64,000 bases of DNA from Renibacterium salmoninarum ATCC 33209 (GTDB lineage: Bacteria > Actinomycetota > Actinomycetes > Actinomycetales > Micrococcaceae). Each line of letters starts with the position of its first letter. Position 1 is the first letter of the stretch. The notes beneath the pieces are model-generated. The model searched no databases. It was not told the DNA's origin and worked only from the letters and a program-made list of their open reading frames with translations. The stretch covers positions 2,108,001 to 2,172,000 of the forward strand of contig NC_010168.1 of assembly GCF_000018885.1 (NCBI RefSeq), read 5' to 3'. Below, in pieces: positions 18,500-27,316 of this stretch. The translations under genes were made by a program, and so were the position numbers.

Positions 18500-19803
18500 C
18501 GCAATAATGCCACGGTCTCTAGATGATGCGTGTGCGGATACAAATCGAAAGCTCGAAGCTGTGTCAGTTCCCAGCCCGCGCGGAAGAAATATCCCAGATC
18601 CCGAGCAAACGATGCTGGATCGCAGGAAACATAAGCCACTGCTTTCGCGCCACTAGCTGTAATCCGACCAACCACCGCTTTACCGGCACCAGCCCGGGGC
18701 GGATCCAACACGACGACGTCGAGCTTTCTGGAACTTTCGCGTGCGGCGGTGGCAAGAACGCGCTCCACTCGGCCGGGCAAAATCTGCACTTCCGCTCGGC
18801 CCGCGAAATTCAGTTTCGCGTCCTTACTGGTCACGGGCGAGCCTTCAACGGAAAGTACCCAGCCCGTGCTGCCAACCGCATCGGCAAGCAGAGCCGTAAA
18901 CAAACCTGCTCCAGCGTACAGATCAGCCGCTGCAGCACCCGGCAATAGATCATCACCAAGATAGTCGCCAACCGCTTCAGAAAGCACTTTCGGGGCATTC
19001 CGGTGAATCTGCCAGAACCCGTCCCCGCTGACTCTGAATCGCTTATCCGCAACGGTCTCCTCTAACCAACCGCGTCCGCGCAAGGCAGAAACCCGGCTGG
19101 TCTTAGGCTCCCAATGCAAAGTGAAAACGCCTTCGGGAAGCTGTTTAGCGACCCGCGCCGCAGCCTGCTTAGCCCCCGAGAGAAGCAGTAACGGCCCATC
19201 CCCCGACGTCGGCGCGGCGATTTCCACGCGCTCTACCCCGGTAAAATCAAGACCCCACAGGTCTAAGCCACGAATTCCTCGGACTGCTAACGGCATCTCC
19301 TGCACCGGCAATACTTGGTGGGAGCGGTGCGCATGCATGCCCAACGCACCCTCGTCAGTCACGGTAAATCCAGTTCGCGTACGCCAACCTAAGCCGGCCG
19401 GATCCTCACCGGAAACTTCCTCGACCAAAGGAGCCAAATCTATGCCCGCAAGCCGTTGTAATTGCTCTGCTAAAACTGCGGATTTAAGCTCCCGTTGAAC
19501 CGGACGACTGATATGACCAAATTCTGCACCGCCAATAGGCAGCCGACCGTCAGCATGTGCTTGCAAGGAATCAGCTGCTGCCCAGAAATGCGGTAATCGC
19601 GCACCAGGGTACTGGGCAGACTCTTCGAGCACCTCAATGACATCGGCGCGCCAAAAACTCGCGTCTTCCTCAGCTTCAGTTAGCGAAACCCGTACCCGTT
19701 CACCAGGCAAAGCATGTCGAACAAAAATTACTCGGCCTTGCTGCCGAGCCACGAAATGACCGCCATGCGCTACTGGGCCGACGTCGAGAATTAGTTCGGT
19801 CAC
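18487..19803 (-). CDS. TrmA/RlmD-family RNA (uracil-5-) methyltransferase
   Basis: 438 aa. An N-terminal TRAM-like barrel (about 1-60) includes VGPVAHGGHFVAR and VRHALPGERVRV. The SAM-binding site is ADLYAGAGLFTALLAD. The motif LDPPRAGAGK and the catalytic Cys in VAYVSCDPASFARDL follow. The C-terminal HHLETVALL holds the general-base Glu. It methylates C5 of uridine in tRNA or rRNA. The classical N-terminal iron-sulfur cysteines of RlmD are not obvious. The next gene upstream is the KimA-like permease, 2 nt away, so both are probably one operon. The last codons lie in a heptamer repeat. Confidence 0.85.
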   Translation of the reverse strand: MTELILDVGPVAHGGHFVARQQGRVIFVRHALPGERVRVSLTEAEEDASFWRADVIEVLEESAQYPGARLPHFWAAADSLQAHADGRLPIGGAEFGHISRPVQRELKSAVLAEQLQRLAGIDLAPLVEEVSGEDPAGLGWRTRTGFTVTDEGALGMHAHRSHQVLPVQEMPLAVRGIRGLDLWGLDFTGVERVEIAAPTSGDGPLLLLSGAKQAAARVAKQLPEGVFTLHWEPKTSRVSALRGRGWLEETVADKRFRVSGDGFWQIHRNAPKVLSEAVGDYLGDDLLPGAAAADLYAGAGLFTALLADAVGSTGWVLSVEGSPVTSKDAKLNFAGRAEVQILPGRVERVLATAARESSRKLDVVVLDPPRAGAGKAVVGRITASGAKAVAYVSCDPASFARDLGYFFRAGWELTQLRAFDLYPHTHHLETVALLRPKP

Positions 19804-19805
19804 AC

Positions 19806-21827
19806 TCAGTCCAGTTCTTGGTAACGCCGAGCGGATTCAGAAGATTTGAGTTGCCACGGCACCGAGGCAACCATCACCCCGGGCTCAAAGTGCAGACGAG
19901 TCTTGATCCGCAGCGCCGTCTGGTTATGCACCAGCTGCTCCCACCACTTACCCACGACGTATTCCGGAATGTAAACCACCACAAGATCCCTTGGCGACTC
20001 ACTGCGGATATTCTTCACATACTCCATGATCGGCGTCACGGTCTCGCGGTAAGGGCTAGCCAGCACAGTCAACGGCACCGGAATCTGCAGTTTGTTCCAC
20101 TCGTCGATGGTCTCCTGAGTCTCTTCAGGATCGTTATCCACCGTAATCGCATCGAGTTGCGATGGCCTGGACGCACGAGCGAAGGCCAATGCTCGCAACA
20201 CGGGCTTGCGCACATGTGAAACAAGCAAAACTGCGTGCACTCTAGTTGGCAATGCACGGGGTGCAGAATCCTCGTCCACAGCCAGTTCCCGAGCGACATT
20301 CCGGTAGTGCGCTTGGATGCTCCACATGATCAAGAAAAGGAACACCATCGCCAACAAAGCGATCCAAGCGCCCTGCTCGAATTTAGTGATCAGAACAATT
20401 ACCAAAACGGACAGGGTCATACAGAACCCCAGCGTGTTAATGGTTCGAGACTTAATAATTCGAAGCTTTTCTGCCCGCTCCTTGACGAGCTTGAATGCAC
20501 GTCCCCAGTGGATCATCATGCCCAGCTGGCTTGCCGTGAACGAAATGAATACTCCGACGATATAAAGCTGAATCAACTTTGTGACGTCCGCGTTGAAGGC
20601 GATGATCAGCACAATAGCGCCCACGGCTAGCGCGATGACGCCGTTGCTGTAGGCCAAGCGATCGCCTCGGGTGCGCAGCTGCCGCGGCAAATAGCCATCT
20701 TGAGCAAGAATCGACGCGAGTACTGGGAACCCGTTGAATGCAGTGTTGGAGGCAAATACCAAGATGACTCCAGTGGCCGCCACAATGATAAAGAAGATCA
20801 CCGAGCCTGAACCAAAAATGGTAGAGGAAATCTGGCTGATCGCCGGATTCTGCACATAGTCCGCGGGCGGCGGCTGGCCGTTGATCAAAAATTCTTTCGC
20901 CGGGTCCTGCACAATGTGCACCCCGGTGGCATTAGCCAGATACAGAATTCCGGCGAGCATCGCGGCCGCAACTGCACCGAGAAATAGCAAAGTAGTCGCC
21001 GCATTTTTGGACTTAGGTTTGCGGAAGTTCGGCACGCCGTTACTAATCGCTTCAACACCGGTAAGCGCGGCAGCACCCGAGGAGAACGCGCGCAGTAGCA
21101 AGAACGTACCGGCTAGCCCCACGATGCCCTGTTCGTATTCCGGCACCGGGATGATTTCAAAATGCGCGCTCGGCGCTTGACCTAGGTGGCCAGTAACCGC
21201 CTGGACAATCCCGACGACGGTCATGCCCAGAATGCAGACCATGAAGATATATGTGGGCACAGCAAAGACGCTGCCAGCCTCTTTAATGCCGCGCAAATTG
21301 ACTAGCGCCAATAGCACCACACCGATTACCGCGATCCAGGCTTGGGTGCCGTGCATTCCGGGGATCGCCGTGGCAAGGTAATTGGCCGCAGAAGACATTG
21401 ACACTGCCACCGTCAGCACGTAGTCAACAAGTAGCGCAGAGGCCACGGTCAACCCAGCAAATTTACCAAGGTTGGTATTGGCAATTTCGTAATCGCCACC
21501 ACCAGAAGGATAGGCGTGCACGTTCTGCCGGTATGAGGCCACAACCGTAATCAGCACCACCATGACGGCCAAGCCAACCAAAGGCGAGATCGTGACCGCA
21601 GCAGCACCGGCCAGCGCCAAGGTAAGTAGGATTTCGTCAGGCGCATAAGCCACAGAGGACAAAGCATCTGAGGCAAAGATGGGCAGCGCAATCCGCTTCG
21701 GCAACAATGTATGCGCAAGCCGGTCGTTGCGGAACGGCCGGCCGACGACCACCCGTTTCAAGGCGTTGAAAAATGTCAGCACAATCCCCACTTTGCGGAA
21801 TGTTGGCGGCGAGTGCAAGAAACTCAC
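19806..21827 (-). CDS. APC-superfamily permease, KimA-like potassium importer
   Basis: 673 aa with about 12 membrane segments in the first 510 residues and a soluble C-terminal domain of about 150 residues. SDALSSVAYAPDEIL, YPSGGGDYEIANTNLG, LLVDYVLTVAVSMSSAANY and the C-terminal WWEQLVHNQTALRIKTRL closely follow Bacillus subtilis KimA (YdaO), a high-affinity K+/H+ symporter controlled by c-di-AMP. The neighbours across the divergent promoter are two TrkA proteins, which supports a potassium role. An IS3-family element now sits 70 nt upstream of its start. Annotation pipelines often call it an amino acid permease; I consider K+ more likely. Confidence 0.8.
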   Translation of the reverse strand: MSFLHSPPTFRKVGIVLTFFNALKRVVVGRPFRNDRLAHTLLPKRIALPIFASDALSSVAYAPDEILLTLALAGAAAVTISPLVGLAVMVVLITVVASYRQNVHAYPSGGGDYEIANTNLGKFAGLTVASALLVDYVLTVAVSMSSAANYLATAIPGMHGTQAWIAVIGVVLLALVNLRGIKEAGSVFAVPTYIFMVCILGMTVVGIVQAVTGHLGQAPSAHFEIIPVPEYEQGIVGLAGTFLLLRAFSSGAAALTGVEAISNGVPNFRKPKSKNAATTLLFLGAVAAAMLAGILYLANATGVHIVQDPAKEFLINGQPPPADYVQNPAISQISSTIFGSGSVIFFIIVAATGVILVFASNTAFNGFPVLASILAQDGYLPRQLRTRGDRLAYSNGVIALAVGAIVLIIAFNADVTKLIQLYIVGVFISFTASQLGMMIHWGRAFKLVKERAEKLRIIKSRTINTLGFCMTLSVLVIVLITKFEQGAWIALLAMVFLFLIMWSIQAHYRNVARELAVDEDSAPRALPTRVHAVLLVSHVRKPVLRALAFARASRPSQLDAITVDNDPEETQETIDEWNKLQIPVPLTVLASPYRETVTPIMEYVKNIRSESPRDLVVVYIPEYVVGKWWEQLVHNQTALRIKTRLHFEPGVMVASVPWQLKSSESARRYQELD

Positions 21828-21884
21828 GGGCGGATACGAAAATATGAAGCTAAAACAACTGAGCTGTTACCGGGACCAGATCGA

Positions 21885-21896
21885 CAACTGCACAAC
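21885..21896. repeat. Direct repeat flanking the insertion sequence, left copy
   Basis: CAACTGCACAAC directly abuts the left end of the IS and is repeated exactly at its right end. IS3-family elements usually duplicate only 3-5 bp, so part of this match may come from a pre-existing CAACTGCA octamer repeat at the target. Confidence 0.85.
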
Positions 21897-21923
21897 TGAA
21901 CCGTTACCGGTTTCTTGCCGCTT
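21897..21923. repeat. Left terminal inverted repeat of the IS
   Basis: Begins TGAACCGTTACCGGTTT and pairs with 23213-23239 over 27 positions with two mismatches (positions 18 and 19). The orfB stop codon lies directly after it. Confidence 0.93.
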
Positions 21924-22997
21924 TTATGCGAGCCCCTGCACCGGTTGGGCCGGGATGGTTTCTTTAGCGTAATACACTACTTCGTGTTCTGTCGGTGGGA
22001 TGTCTCCGATGCTGGTGTGTAGGCGGTCGTTGTTGTACCAATCGATCCAGGCCAAGCTGGCCCATCCAACCTCATCGATGGTTTTCAACGGCCCGTTGCG
22101 GAAGGGAGAATCTTCTCGGACGGCTTCAGTCTTGAACAGGCCGATGGTGGACTCGGCCAAGGCGTTATCGTAGGCGTCCCCGACAGAGCCGATTGATGCT
22201 GCGATGCCCTCCAGAGTCAGGGTTTCCCCGAAATGCAAGGAAGTGTACTGGGACCCGGCGGCGGAATGATGGATCAGCCCTTCTGCGACCGGATGCCTGG
22301 TGCGTGTCCGCTGCCATAAGCCCATCCTGAGTGCTGTGCTCACCAGGGCGGTGTCCTTGATCGTGGAGATGTTCCAGCCCACGATGTACTTGGAGAAACA
22401 ATCAATGATGAACGCGACATAGACGAAACCTGCCCAGGTGCGCACATAGGTGAAGTCCGCAACCCAGCGCTGATTTGGGCCAGCTGCGGTGAAGCACCGA
22501 TCCAATAAATCCGGGGCACGGTCATGGTTTCGGTCCGGCACCGTGGTGCGCACACCTTTGCCCCGTACCCGGCCTTTCAAACTCAACAAGCTCATGAGCC
22601 GGTTCACCTGCCGGTAAGAGACCTCGAATCCTTTCCGACGCAGCCAAGCCGTCATTTTCCTCCTCCCGTACATTCCCTCCGGTGTCCCTACCGTTCCTAG
22701 CAACGCATCCATAACCGAAGCCTCTGCCATGTCCCGGACCGAAGCGGTGGAGACCTTCCAACTACGGTAGGTCCGGGCAGTGACCGTTAAGCCCTGGCCA
22801 CGCAGGACCTTGCAGATCACCTCGACTGCCCAGCCAAGGAAGCGTTGTTCATCGATGAATCCCCTGATCAATGCTTCGCGGGGGTCGAGTTCCCCCGCGA
22901 AGAAAACCGACGCAGCCTTCACAATCTCTAACGACTCACGCAGCTCACGATTCTCACGTTTGAGCGCACGTACCTGCTCCGATTCCGTCGTGGACAT
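21924..22997 (-). pseudogene. IS3-family transposase OrfB with end of OrfA, catalytic Asp replaced
   Basis: 357 aa. It starts with the coiled tail normally found at the end of OrfA (VRALKRENRELRESLEIV) and continues into the OrfB core. The integrase core has the first Asp in WVADFTYV and the Glu in NALAESTIGLFKTE. The second Asp, normally in HHSDxGSQYTS, is Ala here (HHSAAGSQYTS, codon at 22260-22262). That single A-to-C change should abolish strand transfer. The frame is the same as orfA upstream, with only a stop between them. Confidence 0.88.
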
Positions 22998-23021
22998 CCC
23001 TACCCTGGCCCCGGCATCAAT

Positions 23022-23186
23022 TTAGGCCTGCCTCACCCAACGACGTAGGGATTCCTTCCCAACCCCGACTTTGCCGCCCACAGCAGCACAAGCAGCCATC
23101 AACGATGGATACTCCTGGAGATGATCCAAAACCAGCCGCACCGACCTGTCCCGAACCTCCCGCGAAAACTTCCGATTCATAACCAT
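23022..23186 (-). pseudogene. IS3-family OrfA, cut short by an in-frame TAA
   Basis: 54 aa, beginning MVMNRKFSREVRDRSVRLVL, the helix-turn-helix that binds the IS ends, with GVGKESLRRWVRQA at the end. A TAA at 23022-23024 follows. After the stop the same frame reads IDAGARVGMSTTESEQ, the normal continuation of OrfA. The usual IS3 arrangement has OrfB in the -1 frame, reached by ribosomal slippage, so both the stop and the single frame are unusual. Confidence 0.8.
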
Positions 23187-23212
23187 CAATACTTCCTTCC
23201 AAACTCAAAAGG

Positions 23213-23239
23213 AAGCGGCATAAAACCGGTAACGGTTCA
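23213..23239. repeat. Right terminal inverted repeat of the IS
   Basis: Reverse complement of the left end over 27 positions with two mismatches. It is 27 nt beyond the orfA start, a normal distance. Confidence 0.93.
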
Positions 23240-23251
23240 CAACTGCACAAC
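23240..23251. repeat. Direct repeat flanking the insertion sequence, right copy
   Basis: CAACTGCACAAC, identical to 21885-21896, followed by TGCA. Together with the left copy it implies insertion into a stretch of CAACTGCA octamers. Confidence 0.85.
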
Positions 23252-23374
23252 TGCAGGCTTTGGATGCAGGCTGCGCACACAAGCATTGATGCGTGGTTAG
23301 AATTGGCTCCAGCACCGATATCGCTGAAAACGTCAGTCTTTAGCGGTGTAATTCAGAGAAACCAAGGAGATCCA

Positions 23375-24049
23375 GTGGCACACTACGTGATCATGGGCTG
23401 CGGCCGAGTGGGTGCTACTTTGGCTCACACCCTTGAGTATTCCGGGCATTCAGTAGCAATCATCGATCAAGATGATCGCGCGTTTCGGCGGCTACGCAAC
23501 GGCTTCAGCGGTCGTAAAGTCACCGGAATCGGCTTTGACCGTGAAACCCTGCGACAGGCCGATATTGAACAAGCCTACGCTTTCGCCGCTGTCTCCAGCG
23601 GTGACAACTCAAATGTTTTAGCCACCCGGGTGGCTCGAGAAACATTCCATGTGGAACATGTTGTCGCCAGAATCTATGACCCCGGCCGAGCCGAGATCTA
23701 CCAGCGCTTGGGTATTCCCACCGTCGCGGCAGTCCGTTGGAGTGCGGACCAGGTACTGCGCAGAATTCTTCCCGAGCAGAGCATCAGCGGTGACTTCCGT
23801 GAGCCTTCGGGGCGTTTGATCTTGAGCGAAGTGTCACTGCACGATGGCTGGATTGGCCGTCACCTCGACGACATTGAGCGTGCCAGCGGAGCCCGGGTTG
23901 CCTACTTGACCCGATTCGGCGAGGGAATTCTGCCGGGCGACGAGACAAGTTATCAACAAGGCGACACGGTGCACGTCATGCTCGAAGTGGCAAAAATTGC
24001 CGATATTGAACGCATTCTGGCCACCGGGCCGGCAAAGGAGTCAGAGTGA
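23375..24049 (+). CDS. trkA: TrkA-family potassium uptake regulatory protein (first copy)
   Basis: 224 aa from GTG 23375, chosen because AAGGAGA lies 5 nt before it and the product then opens directly with the Rossmann strand (AHYVIMGCGRVGATLAH). The RCK_N domain has GCGRVG and the acidic IIDQDD; a C-terminal RCK_C domain follows from about residue 140. It binds NAD(H) or nucleotides and gates a Trk/Ktr potassium channel in the membrane. The second TrkA overlaps it by 4 nt. No TrkG/TrkH pore gene is in the window. The IS copy ends 135 nt upstream and may have separated it from its promoter. Confidence 0.9.
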   Translation: MAHYVIMGCGRVGATLAHTLEYSGHSVAIIDQDDRAFRRLRNGFSGRKVTGIGFDRETLRQADIEQAYAFAAVSSGDNSNVLATRVARETFHVEHVVARIYDPGRAEIYQRLGIPTVAAVRWSADQVLRRILPEQSISGDFREPSGRLILSEVSLHDGWIGRHLDDIERASGARVAYLTRFGEGILPGDETSYQQGDTVHVMLEVAKIADIERILATGPAKESE

Positions 24050-24735
24050 AGGTCGTCATCGCCGGTGCCGGTAGCGTTGGTTCTTCGATTGCCCGTGAGC
24101 TTCTTGCCCATGGACACGACATATTGCTTATCGATCCGAAACCCGAAGTTATCGGTCGCAGCGGCTTACTCGGTGAGCGTTGGCTCGTAGGCGACGCCTG
24201 CGAAATTTCGACCCTACGTGAAGCAAAGCTGGACGAGGCCGACGTCGTAGTCTCAGCAACCGGCGACGACAAGGTAAATCTTGTGGTCTCGCTTTTAGCA
24301 AAGACCGAATTTGGCATCGGCCGGACAGTTGGTCGGGTAAATAACCCGAAAAACGACTGGATGTTTGATGACTCTTGGGGCGTCGACGTCGCCGTCAACA
24401 CCCCCAGGTTAATGACCGCTCTGGTGGAAGAGGCTGTTGAGATTGGCGACCTAGTGCGGCTACTCACGCTGCAAACCGGAGTGTCCTCGCTCGTGGAGTT
24501 CACCGTCCCGGAAGACTCTGAGTTAGTCGGGGCCACCGTTGGCTCGATTCAATGGCCAGTGGATGCCACTCTGGTAGCAATTCTCCGCGACGAAGCTCCG
24601 ATCACACCAAGCGTGGACGATGTGATCGACGGACGCGACGAACTGTTCTTTATCAGTACAATTCCAGCGGAGGATGACCTCAGGGCGCTTCTGGGCTCAC
24701 GTCGGCCGAATGCTCAGGATCAGCAGCAACCGTAG
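24046..24735 (+). CDS. trkA: TrkA-family potassium uptake regulatory protein (second copy)
   Basis: 229 aa. It opens with KVVIAGAGSVGSSIARELLAHG, a Rossmann site, and has the acidic LLIDPKPE. RCK_C follows from about residue 135. It overlaps the first TrkA by ATGA-type overlap, so the pair is translationally coupled, like the ceoB-ceoC pair of mycobacteria. Its last 56 nt overlap the DUF3159 gene on the opposite strand. Confidence 0.9.
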   Translation: MKVVIAGAGSVGSSIARELLAHGHDILLIDPKPEVIGRSGLLGERWLVGDACEISTLREAKLDEADVVVSATGDDKVNLVVSLLAKTEFGIGRTVGRVNNPKNDWMFDDSWGVDVAVNTPRLMTALVEEAVEIGDLVRLLTLQTGVSSLVEFTVPEDSELVGATVGSIQWPVDATLVAILRDEAPITPSVDDVIDGRDELFFISTIPAEDDLRALLGSRRPNAQDQQQP

Positions 24736-25450
24736 CCGCAGGTCGAGAGACCATCCAGGCTAGCCAAAGCGCAAGCGCATAAAGCGGCACGCCCATAGCA
24801 AGCCTGGTGGCGCCCAAGGCGGGAAGATTCTGCGCGAAGTAGAGCGGCACTTGCACCAATAGTCGAAGCACGAACAGCGCCAGCACGATCCAAGCCGCGA
24901 GCTGATAAGCCCGCAACCGATCAGCTTTCGCGCGCCATTCTAGGTTTTCGCCTCGGATAAAACCGAAAATAAGGCCGGTAATAGGCCATCGAGCCACAAT
25001 GGATATCAATATCACCGCGATGCTGATCGCATTGGTCAAGAACCCTGGCACGTAGTAGTCCAAAGCATTTCCAGTACTACCGGAAAAAAGTGCACAAATA
25101 GCTATGCCGGCCAAGCCGGAAAACGCTTGAATGACCACGCCGCGTTGTACCAACCGCACCACGGTAAAAATAACCGCCACCGCGATTGATGAGATGAGTG
25201 AAACCGTCAGGTTTCCGCTCACAATAATGCAGACCAGGAAGACTAATCCCGGTAGCAGCGTTTCGGCCAGCCCACGCCAGCCACCAACTGCTTTCATAAT
25301 GTCTATCTGGCCGTGCTCGTTGCGCGTTATGCCAGAATTTGCTGCATACTGGCCGGCCAGCTCGGCAAATGAGGGCTGCTTGGCAACGCTTTCTTTGCTT
25401 GAGTCTGGTTCTTCACTCGGGTTTGGCTGGCTCACGCTGTTTTCGCTCAC
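24680..25450 (-). CDS. DUF3159 family membrane protein
   Basis: 256 aa. A soluble acidic N-terminus (about 1-60) is followed by five or six hydrophobic segments between residues 62 and 240. The region GQIDIMKAVGGWRGLAETLLPG and the motif GFIRGENLEWR are typical of DUF3159, an actinobacterial membrane family of unknown function. Its 3' end overlaps the second trkA tail to tail. Upstream it overlaps the OB-fold gene by 4 nt, placing it as the last gene of a dut-DUF3710-OB-DUF3159 operon. Confidence 0.82.
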   Translation of the reverse strand: MSENSVSQPNPSEEPDSSKESVAKQPSFAELAGQYAANSGITRNEHGQIDIMKAVGGWRGLAETLLPGLVFLVCIIVSGNLTVSLISSIAVAVIFTVVRLVQRGVVIQAFSGLAGIAICALFSGSTGNALDYYVPGFLTNAISIAVILISIVARWPITGLIFGFIRGENLEWRAKADRLRAYQLAAWIVLALFVLRLLVQVPLYFAQNLPALGATRLAMGVPLYALALWLAWMVSRPAATVAADPEHSADVSPEAP

Positions 25451-25818
25451 GCCGGGTACTCCTGGAATTCGGGTTTTCCAATGATTTCGTATCGCGGATT
25501 GAAAACCGTGGGCAATCCTTCATGCCGAGCGACCATGCCTTCAAACCTCAGTTCAGTACCCGCTTCGATTCCAGGCACATTCCGCCTGCCCAGCCAAATA
25601 AGCCGAACACGGTGACTACCACGAGGCGCTTCAACAGCCCGGTCACGAGAAAGCTGCGGAGCATACTTGTCCACGTCGGTCACAACGGCGGTGAACTGTG
25701 GTGACATCGAACCGGGCTGAATCGTGATCGATTCAATATAGCCCCGGCACAGTGCCCGGCCACGTTCGGGCAGCTGGCTAATCGCGGTTAGCTCAGTTTT
25801 CGCGGTGAAGTTACCCAA
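25447..25818 (-). CDS. OB-fold nucleic-acid-binding domain protein
   Basis: 123 aa if it starts at the TTG at 25818, which overlaps the DUF3710 stop (TTGGGTAA) and has GGAG upstream. The frame stays open further up, but only in a shadow of DUF3710. The body (RGYIESITIQP ... FTAVVTDVD ... VRLIWLGRRNVPGI ... GTELRFEGMV) is a single OB barrel like those at the end of RecG. This small protein is found next to DUF3710 and DUF3159 in many actinobacteria. Nucleic-acid binding is inferred from the fold only. Confidence 0.78.
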   Translation of the reverse strand: MGNFTAKTELTAISQLPERGRALCRGYIESITIQPGSMSPQFTAVVTDVDKYAPQLSRDRAVEAPRGSHRVRLIWLGRRNVPGIEAGTELRFEGMVARHEGLPTVFNPRYEIIGKPEFQEYPA

Positions 25819-26599
25819 TCTGGGTGATCTCCGGACCACGGTCAATAGGCCCAAATTTGCCCGCTTCACCGGCGGCCGGCTCATCGGCAGCAACCTGACC
25901 TTGCGTGTCCGGCACTGCATCCTTCGGCAAACTCAGCGGAAGCAAATCACGAGGGGGCATCGGTACCTCGCCTCGAACAACCACCACGGCACGGAATAGC
26001 GCTTCAAGTTCATTCGCTGCTTCAGATTCCAGTGCAGCGTCACCACCGAGCACCCCACGCAAGAACCAGCGCGGACCATCGACGCCAATGAATCGAGCCA
26101 CGCGGAAGCCCTTGCTGCCATCGGCCGCTTCGGCGGGCAATTTAGCCAAAATCTCCGGGCCGAAAGTGCTATGCAGCTCTTCGACGCTGCCACCTTGTGA
26201 AGCGACAGAAAGCCCAATCTGTTCGCGAATATCCGGCCAAAGCCCCTCGGAGCGGGGCGCCGCAAAGGCCTGGAGTTGGAGGCTGGAGCCCTCTAGATCC
26301 AAAGTCACGGCAATGACCCGCTGACTGCTTTCCTCGACCTCTAAGCGCAGCTGTAGGCCGTCGTGCGGGGTAATCAACAAGGCGCCAAGGTCAACGTAAC
26401 CGTCATGGCTTTCAATCTCGTCAATATCGAATGGACCATGCTCTTCACGCTCGTAAGCGGAGTCCAGCGGATCGGCCGCGGCTAGCTCGGTTGATTCCAA
26501 CTCAGCGTCGGTTGAATCCAACTCAGATTCAGTCGCCACAGTCTCTGCCGTTTCTTCGGCTGATTTGTTGGAATTGGATTGTTTACGCCCGAAAACCAT
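25811..26599 (-). CDS. DUF3710 family protein
   Basis: 262 aa. A long acidic and Glu/Ser/Thr-rich leader (about 1-65) precedes a conserved body with YVDLGALLI, LQLQAFAAPRSEGLWPDIREQI, GPRWFLRGVLGG and a C-terminal Pro-rich tail. These are hallmarks of DUF3710, an actinobacterial family of unknown function that sits next to dut. It is 12 nt downstream of dut on the same strand and overlaps the OB-fold gene at its 3' end. Confidence 0.82.
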   Translation of the reverse strand: MVFGRKQSNSNKSAEETAETVATESELDSTDAELESTELAAADPLDSAYEREEHGPFDIDEIESHDGYVDLGALLITPHDGLQLRLEVEESSQRVIAVTLDLEGSSLQLQAFAAPRSEGLWPDIREQIGLSVASQGGSVEELHSTFGPEILAKLPAEAADGSKGFRVARFIGVDGPRWFLRGVLGGDAALESEAANELEALFRAVVVVRGEVPMPPRDLLPLSLPKDAVPDTQGQVAADEPAAGEAGKFGPIDRGPEITQIG

Positions 26600-26611
26600 G
26601 ATGTTCCTCTG

Positions 26612-27112
26612 CTATGCCTGAATAGGGGTAGAAGTGAATCCGCCGGTGGAGCCGAACCCACCCGTGCCACGTACTGAGTCCGGCAATTCGTCAACCTGCA
26701 CAAAATCGGCGTACTCAACGCGCTGAATGACCATTTGGGCAATTCTATCGCCGCGCGAAAGTGTGATTGATTGATGTTGATCAGTGTTTAGCAAGGTCAC
26801 GGCAATTTCGCCTCGATAACCGGCATCAACGGTGCCCGGTGAGTTCACAATAGTCAGGCCGTGTTTTGTAGCTAACCCCGAGCGTGGATGAATCAAAGCC
26901 ACATAACCCTCGGGTAAGGCAATTGCGACGCCGGTAGGAGCCAACACCCGCTCGCCAGGAGCAATCACCAGATCAATACGGGTTCGCAGATCCGCTCCCG
27001 CATCCCCCGGGTGGGCGTAACTAGGGGCTTCAAGCTCGGCGTCGAGCATTTTCAGCTGCACCGGTAGGGACCTTGCCACCAAACTGGGGCCAGTCGAGAT
27101 TGCCTCGGACAC
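26612..27112 (-). CDS. dut: dUTP diphosphatase
   Basis: 166 aa from GTG 27112, chosen because GGTGGAGGAA lies 5 nt before it; a longer frame from 27223 has no such site and exceeds family length. The five dUTPase motifs are visible: HPGDAGADLR (1), PRSGLATKHG (2), NSPGTVDAGYRGEI (3), RGDRIAQMVIQ (4) and RGTGGFGSTG (5, the C-terminal arm). The trimeric enzyme hydrolyses dUTP to dUMP and PPi, keeping uracil out of DNA and feeding thymidylate synthesis. It is first in the dut-DUF3710-OB-DUF3159 operon. Confidence 0.95.
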   Translation of the reverse strand: MSEAISTGPSLVARSLPVQLKMLDAELEAPSYAHPGDAGADLRTRIDLVIAPGERVLAPTGVAIALPEGYVALIHPRSGLATKHGLTIVNSPGTVDAGYRGEIAVTLLNTDQHQSITLSRGDRIAQMVIQRVEYADFVQVDELPDSVRGTGGFGSTGGFTSTPIQA

Positions 27113-27316
27113 GAATCTTCCTCCACCACATTGCACGGCTATTGTCATCGGGGCCGGAGCCTCCGCGCAATACTCTATCGGCACTTCCTGGAAGCTCTTT
27201 GCGCGCTGCCAAGAAGCTTCCAATCAAAATCACTGAACTCTTGTTGAACATTGTGCAAACAGATCAGGAACCATCAAAATTTCGCAGCTCACAGCGAAAG
27301 ATGACAAGCTGAAGCC

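Larger units (their letters stand above)
21897..23239 (-). mobile_element. IS3-family insertion sequence, IS994-like, complete but with a defective transposase
   Basis: 1343 bp bounded by 27-bp terminal inverted repeats (21897-21923 and 23213-23239, 25 of 27 matching, outer end TGAACCGTTACCGG). Ends are TG...CA as in IS3 elements. A 12-nt direct repeat flanks it. It contains orfA and orfB on the minus strand. It lies between the KimA-like gene and trkA, so it splits a divergent promoter region. Two lesions are seen in the transposase: a TAA that separates orfA from orfB in a single frame, and loss of the second catalytic Asp. R. salmoninarum is known to carry many IS994 copies; identity to that element is inferred, not computed. 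Confidence 0.93.

Noticed and set aside
21860..21874. A second IS-end-like sequence, TGAGCTGTTACCGGG, 37 nt outside the IS
   Set aside because: 12 of 15 positions match the terminal repeat, but it has no partner copy and no flanking duplication. It could be a relic or chance.
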